Shown: positions 1-6,969 of the stretch, one piece after another
How the letters are laid out: each line of letters starts with the position of its first letter
How positions within the stretch are numbered: position 1 is the first letter of the stretch
Assembly: GCF_004123845.1 (NCBI RefSeq)
Contig: NZ_NBDP01000064.1
Location: 1 to 64,000 of the forward strand
Source of the DNA: Allobosea sp. Tri-44
GTDB taxonomy: Bacteria; Pseudomonadota; Alphaproteobacteria; Rhizobiales; Beijerinckiaceae
Direction of reading: 5' to 3'
Length of the DNA: 64,000 nt
The notes under the pieces: model-generated
The model's database searches: none
The model's input: the letters and a program-made list of their open reading frames with translations, nothing else
Told to the model about the DNA's origin: nothing
Translations under genes and position numbers: made by a program

Positions 1-1
1 A

Positions 2-103
2 AAGCCAAAGCTCGTCGCCATCATCGCGACGGCCCGAAAACTCGTCACGATCCTCAATGCCGTCATCCGGGACCAACAACCATGGCGCGAACAAGACGCT
101 TGA
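2..103 (+). CDS. IS110-family transposase, C-terminal fragment (partial at window edge)
   Basis: Reading from base 2 gives 33 codons ending in TGA. The encoded peptide (KPKLVAIIATAR, then KLVTILNAVIRD, then a PW dipeptide) resembles the conserved C-terminal helix of IS110-type transposases, which typically reads K-x-A-x-x-A-x-R-K-L-x-x-x-L-N-A-x-x-R-x-x-x-P-W. These enzymes are DEDD-type DNA recombinases. The rest of the gene lies to the left of the window, so it cannot be said whether the element is intact. A palindromic repeat follows at 119-151. The call rests on motif recognition in a short peptide. Confidence 0.7.
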   Translation, partial: KPKLVAIIATARKLVTILNAVIRDQQPWREQDA

Positions 104-118
104 CCACCAAGACAGTCG

Positions 119-151
119 CTCACCCCTACCCCTCTCCTTCCAGGAGAGGGG
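119..151. repeat. Short palindromic repeat, family A copy 1
   Basis: The 19-base word at 119-137 (starting CTCACCCCTACCCC) recurs exactly at 37113-37131. It leads into a hairpin whose arms CCCCTCTCC (129-137) and GGAGAGGGG (143-151) are perfectly complementary around a short loop. It lies just beyond the hslO stop codon, between that gene and the transposase remnant. No T tract follows on either strand, so it is not a classical terminator, though it could protect the 3' end of the hslO transcript. Confidence 0.75.
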
Positions 152-162
152 TTCCTCGCGCC

Positions 163-1161
163 CTAATCCCCCGCCGAGATCTCAACCTCGACCTCGGCCG
201 GGTCGAAGCTGTAGCGGCGCGAGCAGAACTCGCAGGTGACGCCGAGCGTGCCGTCATCGGCGATCATTGCCTTACGGTCGTCGGCCGAGAAGCCCTTGAG
301 CATGCCGAGCACGCGCTCGCGCGAGCAGCGGCAGGCCTCGTGCACCGCGACCGGCTCGAAGACATGAGCACCGCGCTCATGGAAAAGCCGGTAGAGCAGG
401 CGCTCGCTCTCCAGCAGCGGATCGAGCAGTTCATGATGTTCGATCGTCCCGACCAGCGAGCGTGTCTCGGCCCAGGCGTCGTCGCTGATGCCGTCATCAT
501 TATCGGCAGCGAGGATCTCGTGCCCTTCCGGGGCATCACCGGGATGAAGATCGGCGGCGCGCAGGCGCTCCGGCGAGTTCGGCATGAACTGGACGATCAG
601 ACCGCCGGCGCGCCAGGCCAGGCCGCTGCCGGTCAGGACCGTGCCGACACCGAGGCGGATGCGGCTCGGAATCTGCTCCGACTGGCGGAAATACTGGTGG
701 CCGGCCTCTTCCAGGCTCTGTCCGTCGAGCGCGACGATGCCCTGATAGCGCGTCGCCTCCGTTCCCTGGTCGACAGTCATGGCAAGATGACCCTTGCCGA
801 GCAGCTCACCGGTCGAGATCGCGTTCGCGTCGATCGCGGCGGCCAGCTGGTCAGCGTCGTAGCGGGCCATGGCCCGATAGCAGTCGGGCGCGTTGAAGTC
901 GACGACCAGCATCGAGATCGGCCCGTCGCTCTTGGTCTGGAGCTGGAAACGACCTTCGCCCTTGAGCGTGGTGCCAAGCATGACGGTCAACGCCGCAGCC
1001 TCGGCGAGGACGCGCGCGACGGGCTCGGGATAATGGTGCCGTTCGAGGACCTGGTCGAGCGAGGGGCCGAGCCTGACGACCCGGCCGCGCACATCGAGCT
1101 CCGGCACCGCGAAGGGCAGCACCCGGTCATCGGGTGCGCCGGCTGGCGAGGCTTCGGCCAT
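163..1161 (-). CDS. hslO: Hsp33 redox-regulated molecular chaperone
   Basis: Cytoplasmic holdase chaperone activated by oxidation. The product is about 332 residues, within the usual range of 290-330. The C-terminal redox switch is present: a CxC pair at residues 277 and 279 (HEACRCSRER) and a CxxC pair at 310 and 313 (CEFC), the four cysteines that bind zinc in the reduced family members. The start chosen is ATG at 1161, giving the N-terminus MAEASPAG; the longer open frame to 1287 runs through a repeat element and overlaps argF. No Shine-Dalgarno is visible because the repeat abuts the start. It is the last gene after argD-argF, an order common in alphaproteobacteria. Confidence 0.93.
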   Translation of the reverse strand: MAEASPAGAPDDRVLPFAVPELDVRGRVVRLGPSLDQVLERHHYPEPVARVLAEAAALTVMLGTTLKGEGRFQLQTKSDGPISMLVVDFNAPDCYRAMARYDADQLAAAIDANAISTGELLGKGHLAMTVDQGTEATRYQGIVALDGQSLEEAGHQYFRQSEQIPSRIRLGVGTVLTGSGLAWRAGGLIVQFMPNSPERLRAADLHPGDAPEGHEILAADNDDGISDDAWAETRSLVGTIEHHELLDPLLESERLLYRLFHERGAHVFEPVAVHEACRCSRERVLGMLKGFSADDRKAMIADDGTLGVTCEFCSRRYSFDPAEVEVEISAGD

Positions 1162-1162
1162 C

Positions 1163-1265
1163 AGAGCAATTCCAGCAAAAGTGCGGAGCGGTTTTGCGTC
1201 CGGAATTGCGCAAAACCACAGACACCGAGCAGGTTCGTGTTTCGGAGAAATGCGAACATGCTCTA
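1163..1265. repeat. Intergenic repeat, family B copy 1 (argF-hslO)
   Basis: Bounded by AGAGCA (1163-1168) and TGCTCT (1259-1264), with internal complementary words such as GGTTTTGCG and CGCAAAACC. It fills the whole argF-hslO gap. On the minus strand the element begins with TAGAGC, and that TAG (1263-1265) is the argF stop codon. Related elements with AGAGCA/TGCTCT-type ends lie at 6086-6185 and 57156-57283. It looks like a small non-coding palindromic repeat; a role in mRNA processing is only inferred. Confidence 0.65.
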
Positions 1266-2198
1266 GGCCGCCACCGCGCCGAAGCACCAGGCCAGGATGC
1301 CCTTCTGGGCATGCAGCCGGTTCTCGGCCTCATCGAACACCGCCGATTGCGGGCCGTCCATGACCTGATCGGTCACTTCCTCGCCGCGCGAGGCCGGCAG
1401 GCAGTGCATGAAGATCGCATCCTTCTCGGCGCGGCCGAGCAGGCGCTCGTCGACCTGATAGGGCCGCAGCAGGTTGTGGCGCGTGCCTTCGACGTCTCCC
1501 ATCGAGACCCAGCAATCGGTGATGACGCAGTCGGCGCCCTCGACTGCCGCCTCCGGACGCGAAGTCAAGGTGAGCTTCGCGCCCTGCTTGCGGGCCCAAT
1601 CGAGCAAGGCAGGCGGGGGTGCGAGCTCTTCGGGCGTCGCGATGGCGAGCTCGAAATCGAGCCGGCCGGCAGCATGGACCCAGGAGGTCAGGACATTGTT
1701 GGTGTCGCCGGTCCAGGCGATGCGCTTGCCCTTGATCGAGCCCTTGCGCTCCTCGAAGGTCATGACGTCGGCCATGACCTGGCAGGGATGCTGGCGCTTG
1801 GTCAGGCCGTTGATCACCGGCACGGTGGCGTATTTCGCCATCTCGACCACGGCATCATGGTCGAGCATACGGATCATGATCGCGTCGACATAGCGCGAGA
1901 GCACGCGCGCCGTATCGGCGATGGTCTCGCGCTCGCCGAGCTCGATCTCCTGGCCGGTCACCATCATCGGCGAGCCACCGAGCTCGCGGATACCGACATC
2001 GAAAGAGACGCGGGTCCGGAGCGAAGGCTGCTCGAAGATCATGGCGATGACCTTGCCTTCGAGCAGACGGTCGCCGGCCGCGTCGGGCGTACGCCGACGG
2101 GCCTTGATCGCCTCGCCGGCCTTGAGGATGGCGCGCAGCTCGCCGGCGGAGAAATCCGAGAGATCGAGAAAATGACGCACTGGAGCCCCCATGCTCAT
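1263..2198 (-). CDS. argF: Ornithine carbamoyltransferase
   Basis: Converts ornithine and carbamoyl phosphate to citrulline in arginine biosynthesis. The 311-residue product has the carbamoyl-phosphate loop SLRTR (residues 59-63; the family consensus is STRTR, so Leu replaces Thr here), HPCQ (137-140), a D-x-W-x-SMG ornithine motif, and HCLP (265-268). The ATG at 2198 overlaps the argD stop codon in an ATGA, so translation is probably coupled; a second ATG lies at 2192. The TAG stop coincides with the end of repeat family B. The neighbours argD and hslO support the assignment. Confidence 0.96.
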   Translation of the reverse strand: MSMGAPVRHFLDLSDFSAGELRAILKAGEAIKARRRTPDAAGDRLLEGKVIAMIFEQPSLRTRVSFDVGIRELGGSPMMVTGQEIELGERETIADTARVLSRYVDAIMIRMLDHDAVVEMAKYATVPVINGLTKRQHPCQVMADVMTFEERKGSIKGKRIAWTGDTNNVLTSWVHAAGRLDFELAIATPEELAPPPALLDWARKQGAKLTLTSRPEAAVEGADCVITDCWVSMGDVEGTRHNLLRPYQVDERLLGRAEKDAIFMHCLPASRGEEVTDQVMDGPQSAVFDEAENRLHAQKGILAWCFGAVAA

Positions 2199-3415
2199 TC
2201 CGCCGCCGGCCGGGCGAGTTCCGCCTCGACCGCGCCCGCCGCCTTGTCGAGCCGCGCCACCGCTTCGGCGACCTCGCTCTCGCCGATGATCAGCGGCGGC
2301 AGCAGGCGCACGACATTGTCGCCGGCGGCGACGATGAGCAGGCCGGCAGCCCGCGCCTGGGCGACGAAATCGGTGTTCGGGGTCTTGAGCTTGAGGCCGA
2401 GCATCAGCCCCTCGCCGCGGATCTCCTCGATCACGGCGGGGTGGTGGTCCTTGAGCTGGGCCAGCGACTGGCGCAGGCGCAAAGCCGTCTTCTGGACCTG
2501 CTCGAGGAAGCCCGGCGCCAGGATGACGTCGAGCACGGCATTGCCGACCGCCATGGCGAGCGGATTGCCACCGAAAGTGGTGCCGTGCGTGCCGAGCGTC
2601 ATGCCGGAGGCCGCCTCCTCGGTGGCGAGGCAGGCGCCCATCGGGAAGCCGCCGCCGATGCCCTTGGCGATCGACATGATGTCAGGGGCGACACCGTAAT
2701 GCTCATAGGCGAAGAACTTGCCGGTGCGGCCGACGCCGGTCTGGATCTCGTCGAAGATCAGCATCAGGCCGTGCTCGTCGCAGAGCTCGCGCAGCTGCCT
2801 GAGAACACGCATCGGCACCGAGCGCAAGCCGCCCTCGCCCTGGATCGGCTCGATCATCAGCGCCGCGGTTTCAGGCGTAATCGCCGCCTTCAGCGCGGTC
2901 TCATCGTCGAAGGGCACCTGGTCGAAGCCGTCGACCTTCGGGCCGAAGCCGTCGATATATTTCTGCTGGCCGCCGGCGGCGATGGTCGCGAGCGTGCGGC
3001 CATGGAAGGCGCCTTCAAATGTGATGATGCGGTAGCGCTCGGGATGCCCCTTCGCGGCGTGATATTTGCGCGCCATCTTGATCGCGCACTCGTTCGCTTC
3101 GGCGCCCGAATTGGTGAAGAAGACGCGCTCGGCGAAGGTCGCCTCGCAGAGCCGGCGCGCCAGCTTCTCGCCCTCGGGCATCGTGTAGAGGTTCGAAGTG
3201 TGCCAGATGCGCTGCGCCTGCTGGGTCAGCGCCTCGACCAGATGCGGATGGGCGTGGCCGAGCGAATTGACGGCGATGCCGGCGCCGAAATCGAGATAGC
3301 GCTGGCCATCAGCGGTGATCGCCCAGGCGCCCTCGCCGCGCTCGAGAGCGATCGGGGCGCGGGCATAGGTCGGCAGGAGAACGGAGGAAGCGGCGGAAAC
3401 GGGAGCGGTGCTCAT
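2195..3415 (-). CDS. argD: Acetylornithine aminotransferase
   Basis: PLP-dependent class III aminotransferase of arginine (and often lysine) biosynthesis, converting N-acetylglutamate semialdehyde to N-acetylornithine. It has 406 residues, usual for the family. Features seen are SGAEANE (about 103-109) for the PLP phosphate, FDEIQTGVGR with Asp222 for the pyridine nitrogen, and the Schiff-base Lys251 in SIAKGIGGGF. It is the first gene of argD-argF-hslO and overlaps argF by 4 bp. A sigma70-like promoter on the minus strand lies about 220 bp upstream (3637-3665). Confidence 0.96.
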   Translation of the reverse strand: MSTAPVSAASSVLLPTYARAPIALERGEGAWAITADGQRYLDFGAGIAVNSLGHAHPHLVEALTQQAQRIWHTSNLYTMPEGEKLARRLCEATFAERVFFTNSGAEANECAIKMARKYHAAKGHPERYRIITFEGAFHGRTLATIAAGGQQKYIDGFGPKVDGFDQVPFDDETALKAAITPETAALMIEPIQGEGGLRSVPMRVLRQLRELCDEHGLMLIFDEIQTGVGRTGKFFAYEHYGVAPDIMSIAKGIGGGFPMGACLATEEAASGMTLGTHGTTFGGNPLAMAVGNAVLDVILAPGFLEQVQKTALRLRQSLAQLKDHHPAVIEEIRGEGLMLGLKLKTPNTDFVAQARAAGLLIVAAGDNVVRLLPPLIIGESEVAEAVARLDKAAGAVEAELARPAAE

Positions 3416-3520
3416 GGAGCGAAATCCTTGCGGCGAAACAGGGAGGAAGCGCGGAACCTCAAGTCGGGAACGGAGATGCGGAGCGCTCGCGGCATGATGC
3501 CGGCATGATACGACCCGCCG

Positions 3521-3536
3521 GCGACATTATCGTCGC
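3521..3536. promoter_or_regulatory. Inverted repeat in the argD leader
   Basis: GCGAC (3521-3525) and GTCGC (3532-3536) form a perfect inverted repeat around ATTATC. Beside it, at 3491-3509, the word GGCATGAT occurs twice in tandem. The repeat lies about 105 bp upstream of argD in the transcribed leader predicted from the promoter at 3637-3665. It could be an operator or an RNA hairpin; no known regulator motif is recognised. Confidence 0.25.
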
Positions 3537-3608
3537 TGGCCGTTCCCGCCGTCTCGTCGCGCGTCAAGCCGCATCGATGGAAAGTCCCGATCGCTCAAAA
3601 ACATAAGC

Positions 3609-3626
3609 GCCGCCCTTGGGGGCGGC
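3609..3626 (-). promoter_or_regulatory. GC-rich hairpin at the start of the argD leader
   Basis: On the minus strand GCCGCCC (3626-3620) pairs perfectly with GGGCGGC (3615-3609). A run of five T residues (3601-3597) follows after seven bases, which is looser than in a classical intrinsic terminator. No gene lies upstream on this strand to be terminated. If the promoter at 3637-3665 is real, this hairpin forms within about 10-15 nt of the transcript 5' end, where it could stabilise the mRNA or abort transcription. Confidence 0.45.
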
Positions 3627-3636
3627 TGCGTGGGCA

Positions 3637-3665
3637 ACTATGCAAAACCGCCCTCGCCCTGTCAA
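3637..3665 (-). promoter_or_regulatory. Predicted sigma70-type promoter of argD-argF-hslO
   Basis: On the minus strand a perfect TTGACA (3665-3660) is followed, after exactly 17 bp, by CATAGT (3642-3637, 4 of 6 matches to TATAAT). Transcription would start near 3630 and give a leader of about 215 nt before argD. The element lies in the divergent argD/gcrA region, about 30 bp from the nearest GANTC site. Confidence 0.5.
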
Positions 3666-3698
3666 TTGCGACGGACCTAGCGGCAGCGTTGCCAATTG

Positions 3699-3892
3699 GA
3701 CTCACTGGACAGCTCTCTGCAGTGATTGGCTGGGGAAAAGCCGAATTAGGATTCGGCGACTCTTGTAGCCGAGTCAGGCCATCTTGTATGGTCTCCCTCG
3801 TCAGATACGACATCTCGTGCGGCGTCTCCAGTATCGTCAGTTCCGGGCGTAACGGCTTCCGTTTAGCGACGGGCGCTGCCGGTATCGGATTC
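3699..3892 (+). promoter_or_regulatory. Cluster of five GANTC (CcrM) sites upstream of gcrA
   Basis: GANTC pentamers occur at 3699-3703 (GACTC), 3750-3754 (GATTC), 3758-3762 (GACTC), 3771-3775 (GAGTC) and 3888-3892 (GATTC). By chance about one per 256 bp is expected, so five in 194 bp is dense. In alphaproteobacteria CcrM methylates GANTC and GcrA acts at methylated promoters, so the cluster fits methylation-dependent control of gcrA itself. No clear CtrA or DnaA box was recognised. This is the promoter side of the 540-bp argD-gcrA gap. Confidence 0.6.
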
Positions 3893-3958
3893 CGCCATGA
3901 TCTTTCCCTATGCCTCGCCGGCCAGCCGACGGGACATGACGAAGACAGGTGCAACTCC

Positions 3959-4510
3959 ATGACCGAAGCCGGAGCCTGGACCGAGGAACGCGTCGAGCTG
4001 CTCAAGAAGCTCTGGAACGACGGCCTGAGCGCGAGCCAGATCGCCGCCGAGCTCGGCAATGTCACGCGCAACGCCGTCATCGGCAAGGTGCATCGCCTTG
4101 GGCTGTCGGGCCGCGCCAAGAGCCCGGGCTCGGCGACGCCGCGCCCGCGCAAACCGGTGGCTCGCCCGCCGAGCCATCCGGCCGGCCATCACAGCAGCGG
4201 CAGCGCCGGGCTGACCCGCGGCAATACCGCGCTCGCCCCGCAGTTCGCGCCAGAGATCGAAGCCGAGGCGCAGGTCGCGCGCGAGCCGGCTCCGTCCGAG
4301 GACGTGGTCGTGCCGTTCTCCGAGCGGGTCACGATCATGGAGCTGCGCGAGTATATGTGCCGCTGGCCGATGGGCGACCCGACCACGCCGGAGTTCCGCT
4401 TCTGCGGCGGACGCTCGGCGACCGGAATGCCTTACTGCGCCTATCATGCCCGCATCGCCTACCAGCCGGCCGCCGACCGCCGCCGCGACCGCAAGATCAT
4501 CCGCGCCTGA
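3959..4510 (+). CDS. gcrA: GcrA cell cycle regulator
   Basis: GcrA binds sigma70-RNA polymerase and activates transcription at promoters carrying CcrM-methylated GANTC sites. The 183-residue product starts with the diagnostic helix-turn-helix: WTEERVELLKKLW, then SASQIAAELG, then TRNAVIGKVHRLGL. A variable Pro/Ala-rich linker follows. The conserved C-terminus reads ELREYMCRWPMGDP, then FCGGRS, then YCAYHARIAY, which binds sigma70 in Caulobacter. ATG 3959 is chosen because the HTH starts right after it; the open frame runs further upstream but without family similarity. It is monocistronic, ending at the terminator at 4540-4565. Confidence 0.95.
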   Translation: MTEAGAWTEERVELLKKLWNDGLSASQIAAELGNVTRNAVIGKVHRLGLSGRAKSPGSATPRPRKPVARPPSHPAGHHSSGSAGLTRGNTALAPQFAPEIEAEAQVAREPAPSEDVVVPFSERVTIMELREYMCRWPMGDPTTPEFRFCGGRSATGMPYCAYHARIAYQPAADRRRDRKIIRA

Positions 4511-4539
4511 GCGGGCGACGCGAGATTTCCAGAATGCGA

Positions 4540-4565
4540 AAGCCGGCCGAAAGGCCGGCTTTTTT
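4540..4565 (+). terminator. Rho-independent terminator of gcrA
   Basis: AAGCCGGCC and GGCCGGCTT pair around a GAAA tetraloop (4549-4552), followed by a run of six T residues (4560-4565). It lies 30 bp after the gcrA stop codon and separates gcrA from the NUDIX gene. Confidence 0.93.
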
Positions 4566-4598
4566 CGTCGATAGCCAGGCTCGATGCAGGAGGCATGC

Positions 4599-5039
4599 AT
4601 GAACGCCCCCAGACCTCGCCCAATTGAGTACGCTTGTGCCCTGCCGATCCGGGAGGGGCAGCTCCTGCTGGGACTGAGGTCGCCGCATCGCCGGAACCGC
4701 CCATCCTGCTGGGACACGATCGGTGGTCACGTTGAGCCCGGTGAGGCGGCGGAGACGGCTCTTGTCCGCGAGCTTCAGGAGGAGATCGACATCACGCCGA
4801 CAAGCTTCCGCCATTTCGAGACCATCGAGACGACAGAGGCGGACGGCGTCACCCCCGCGCTCTGGCATCTGTTCACTGTGGCCGAATGGACCGGCGGCGA
4901 ACCCGCGATCAGCAATAATGAACACAGCGAAATCCGCTGGTTCACGTTCGGCGAGACCCCATCGCTGACGCCGCTGGCGTCCGAGGCCTATCGCCCCGTC
5001 TTCGCCCGGCTCACCGCAGCCTTCGGGCCGGGCACGTAG
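4599..5039 (+). CDS. NUDIX hydrolase
   Basis: Mg-dependent hydrolase of a nucleoside diphosphate linked to an unknown group. The 146-residue protein carries a complete Nudix box, GGHVEPGE then REL-QEE-I (consensus Gx5Ex7REUxEExGU). ATG 4599 is preferred over ATG 4584 because CAGGAGG (4587-4593) sits five bases in front of it. The stop codon overlaps the GTG of the following ynfA-like gene by one base, so the two are probably cotranscribed. The exact substrate cannot be read from the sequence. Confidence 0.9.
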   Translation: MNAPRPRPIEYACALPIREGQLLLGLRSPHRRNRPSCWDTIGGHVEPGEAAETALVRELQEEIDITPTSFRHFETIETTEADGVTPALWHLFTVAEWTGGEPAISNNEHSEIRWFTFGETPSLTPLASEAYRPVFARLTAAFGPGT

Positions 5040-5359
5040 TGGCTACGATCGCGATCTATGCAGGCGCGGCGCTGGCGGAAATCGCCGGCTGCTTTGCCTT
5101 CTGGGCCTGGCTGAAACTGGACAAGCCGATCTGGTGGCTGCTGCCCGGCCTGGTGGCGCTCGCGGCCTTCGCCTGGCTGCTGACCCTGGTCGACAGCCCT
5201 GCCGCCGGGCGCGCATACGCTGCCTATGGCAGCATCTACATCATCGCGTCGCTGGCCTGGATGGCGCTGATCGAGAAGGTCGCGCCCGACCGCTACGATC
5301 TCGCCGGCGCCGCGCTCTGCCTTGCCGGTGCGGCTGTCATCATCGCCGCGCCGCGCTGA
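5039..5359 (+). CDS. YnfA/UPF0060 family small membrane protein
   Basis: This 106-residue protein has four hydrophobic segments and the family signatures AEIAGCFAFWAWL, WWLLPG, AYAAYGSIYI and DRYDLAGA. The family is inner-membrane and related to small multidrug resistance exporters; its function is not settled. Translation starts at GTG 5039, overlapping the NUDIX stop codon by one base. It is convergent with phoB, with only 9 bp between the two stop codons, so the transcripts probably overlap. Confidence 0.9.
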   Translation: MATIAIYAGAALAEIAGCFAFWAWLKLDKPIWWLLPGLVALAAFAWLLTLVDSPAAGRAYAAYGSIYIIASLAWMALIEKVAPDRYDLAGAALCLAGAAVIIAAPR

Positions 5360-5368
5360 CCAGGACCA

Positions 5369-6067
5369 TCAGCCGCGCGCAAACGTCTCGTCGAACGCAT
5401 AGCCGGCGCCGCGCACGGTGCGCAGCGGATCCTTGGCGTTGGCCGGCGTGATCGCCTTGCGCAGGCGCCCGACATGGACGTCGACGGTGCGCTCGTCGAT
5501 ATAGACGTCACGGCCCCAGACGGCGTCGAGCAGTTGCGCCCGGGAATAGACCCGGCCCGGCGCCTGCATCAGGAATTCGAGCAGGCGGAACTCGGTCGGG
5601 CCGAGATGCAGTTCCATGCCGGAACGGCGGACGCGGCGCGTCGTGCGGTCGAGTTCGAGATCGCCGGCCGCGAGCAGGCCGGCGACATGGCCGGGCTTGG
5701 CGCGACGCAGCAGCGCCTGGATGCGGGCGATCAGCTCGGGCAACGAGAACGGCTTGACGACATAGTCGTCGGCACCGGTGGCAAGGCCGCGCACGCGCTC
5801 GGTCTCCTCGCCGCGGGCGGTCAGCATGATGATCGGCACGCGCTCGGTATCGCGCCTTGTGCGCAGGCGCCGGCAGAGCTCGATGCCGGAGAGGCCGGGC
5901 AGCATCCAGTCGAGCAGGACGAGATCCGGCGTGTGGTCACGCAGATGCAATTCGGCATCGTCGCCGCGCGCCACGCTGTCGACCTCGAAGCCTTCGGCCT
6001 CGAGATTGTAGCGCAACAGCAGGGTGAGCGGCTCCTCGTCCTCGACGATCAGGATGCGTGCAGGCAT
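5369..6067 (-). CDS. phoB: Phosphate regulon response regulator PhoB
   Basis: OmpR/PhoB-type response regulator of phosphate starvation. The 232-residue product has a receiver domain (about 1-120) with acidic pocket ED, phospho-acceptor Asp53 in LVLLDWMLPG and the conserved Lys105 in VVKPFSLPEL, then a winged-helix domain (about 130-230) with the phrases LGPTEFRLLEFL, VWGRDVYIDERTVDVH and VRGAGYAF. It is the last gene of the pho-pst cluster and is separated from phoU by repeat family B. It would bind the Pho box at 10862-10879. Confidence 0.96.
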   Translation of the reverse strand: MPARILIVEDEEPLTLLLRYNLEAEGFEVDSVARGDDAELHLRDHTPDLVLLDWMLPGLSGIELCRRLRTRRDTERVPIIMLTARGEETERVRGLATGADDYVVKPFSLPELIARIQALLRRAKPGHVAGLLAAGDLELDRTTRRVRRSGMELHLGPTEFRLLEFLMQAPGRVYSRAQLLDAVWGRDVYIDERTVDVHVGRLRKAITPANAKDPLRTVRGAGYAFDETFARG

Positions 6068-6085
6068 TGCGTCTCGCTTTCGCTC

Positions 6086-6185
6086 GGAGCACGTTCCGCA
6101 AAAGTGGAAACCACTTTTGCGATCAGAACATGCTCCAACTGTTCAACTGCGCGAATTCTGATCGTTCAGCCGATTCCGGCTGAAC
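6086..6185. repeat. Intergenic repeat, family B copy 2 (phoU-phoB)
   Basis: Two hairpins fill the phoU-phoB gap. In the first, GGAGCACGTTC pairs imperfectly with GAACATGCTCC (6126-6136) and encloses GCAAAAGTGG / CCACTTTTGC. The second is GTTCAGCC (6164-6171) with GGCTGAAC (6178-6185). The two-hairpin layout and the GAGCA/TGCTC ends resemble the copies at 1163-1265 and 57156-57283. It may lower or stabilise phoB mRNA relative to the upstream genes. Confidence 0.6.
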
Positions 6186-6207
6186 AGAAAGCGCGCCGCC
6201 TGCCGGT

Positions 6208-6930
6208 TCAGCCATTGGCTGCCGGCAGGTCGACGAGGATGTTGGTGGTGTCGAGCTTCGGCCGGGTCTCGTCGATCGACTGACCGGTGACGAGGTAATG
6301 GATGGTCTCGGCGATGTTGGTGGTGTGGTCGCCGATGCGCTCGACATTCTTGGCGCAGAAGAGGAGGTGCGTGCAGAAGGTGATGTTGCGCGGATCCTCC
6401 ATCATGTAGGTCAGGAGCTCGCGGAACAGCGAGGTGTAGAGCGCGTCGATCTCGTCGTCGCGGCGCCAGACCTCCATCGCCTTCTGCTCGTTGCTGGCGG
6501 CATAGGCGTCGAGCACATCCTTGAGCTGGGCCTGGACCAGGCGGCTCATATGCTCGAGGCCGACCACGGCGCGATGCGGCGGCGAGAACTGGCCGGAGAT
6601 GGCGACGGCGCGCTTGGCGATGTTCTTGGCGAGGTCGCCGACGCGCTCGATATCGGCGGCGATGCGGATCGCAGAGATCAGCTCGCGCAGGTCGTTGGCG
6701 AGCGGCTGGCGCCGGGCGATGGTCAGCACTGCCTTCTCCTCGACCTCGCGCTGGAGATTGTCGAGGCGCTGGTCGGCGCTGATGATCTTCTGGGCGAGCG
6801 CGGTGTCGCGGCGCACAAGCGCCACGGTGGAATCGCCGAGCATGCGCTCGGACATGCCGCCCATCTCGGCGAGGCTGCGGCGCAGGCCCTCGAGATCGGC
6901 GTCGTAGGAGCGGACGATATGGTCGGACAT
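6208..6930 (-). CDS. phoU: Phosphate transport system regulator PhoU
   Basis: Cytoplasmic helical protein that links the Pst transporter to PhoR inhibition when phosphate is plentiful. The 240-residue product has two PhoU repeats, each a three-helix bundle with the metal-binding-type motifs: ERVGDLAKNIAKRA in the first half and ERIGDHTTNIAETI in the second. It starts MSDHIVRSYDADL, typical for the family. It lies between pstB (40 bp upstream) and phoB, in the usual order. Confidence 0.96.
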   Translation of the reverse strand: MSDHIVRSYDADLEGLRRSLAEMGGMSERMLGDSTVALVRRDTALAQKIISADQRLDNLQREVEEKAVLTIARRQPLANDLRELISAIRIAADIERVGDLAKNIAKRAVAISGQFSPPHRAVVGLEHMSRLVQAQLKDVLDAYAASNEQKAMEVWRRDDEIDALYTSLFRELLTYMMEDPRNITFCTHLLFCAKNVERIGDHTTNIAETIHYLVTGQSIDETRPKLDTTNILVDLPAANG

Positions 6931-6969
6931 CGGGGCGTATCCTTCGGGGCGGGCCGACGCTTCAGAACT

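Noticed and set aside
1134..2699. 521-residue open frame on the plus strand
   Set aside because: It runs through the argF-hslO repeat and antisense to argF and argD.
3600..3790. Small RNA gene such as 6S or 4.5S RNA on the minus strand of the argD-gcrA gap
   Set aside because: The hairpin with a T run suggested a terminated RNA, but neither the SRP-loop nor a 6S-type bubble was recognised, and the promoter found fits argD.
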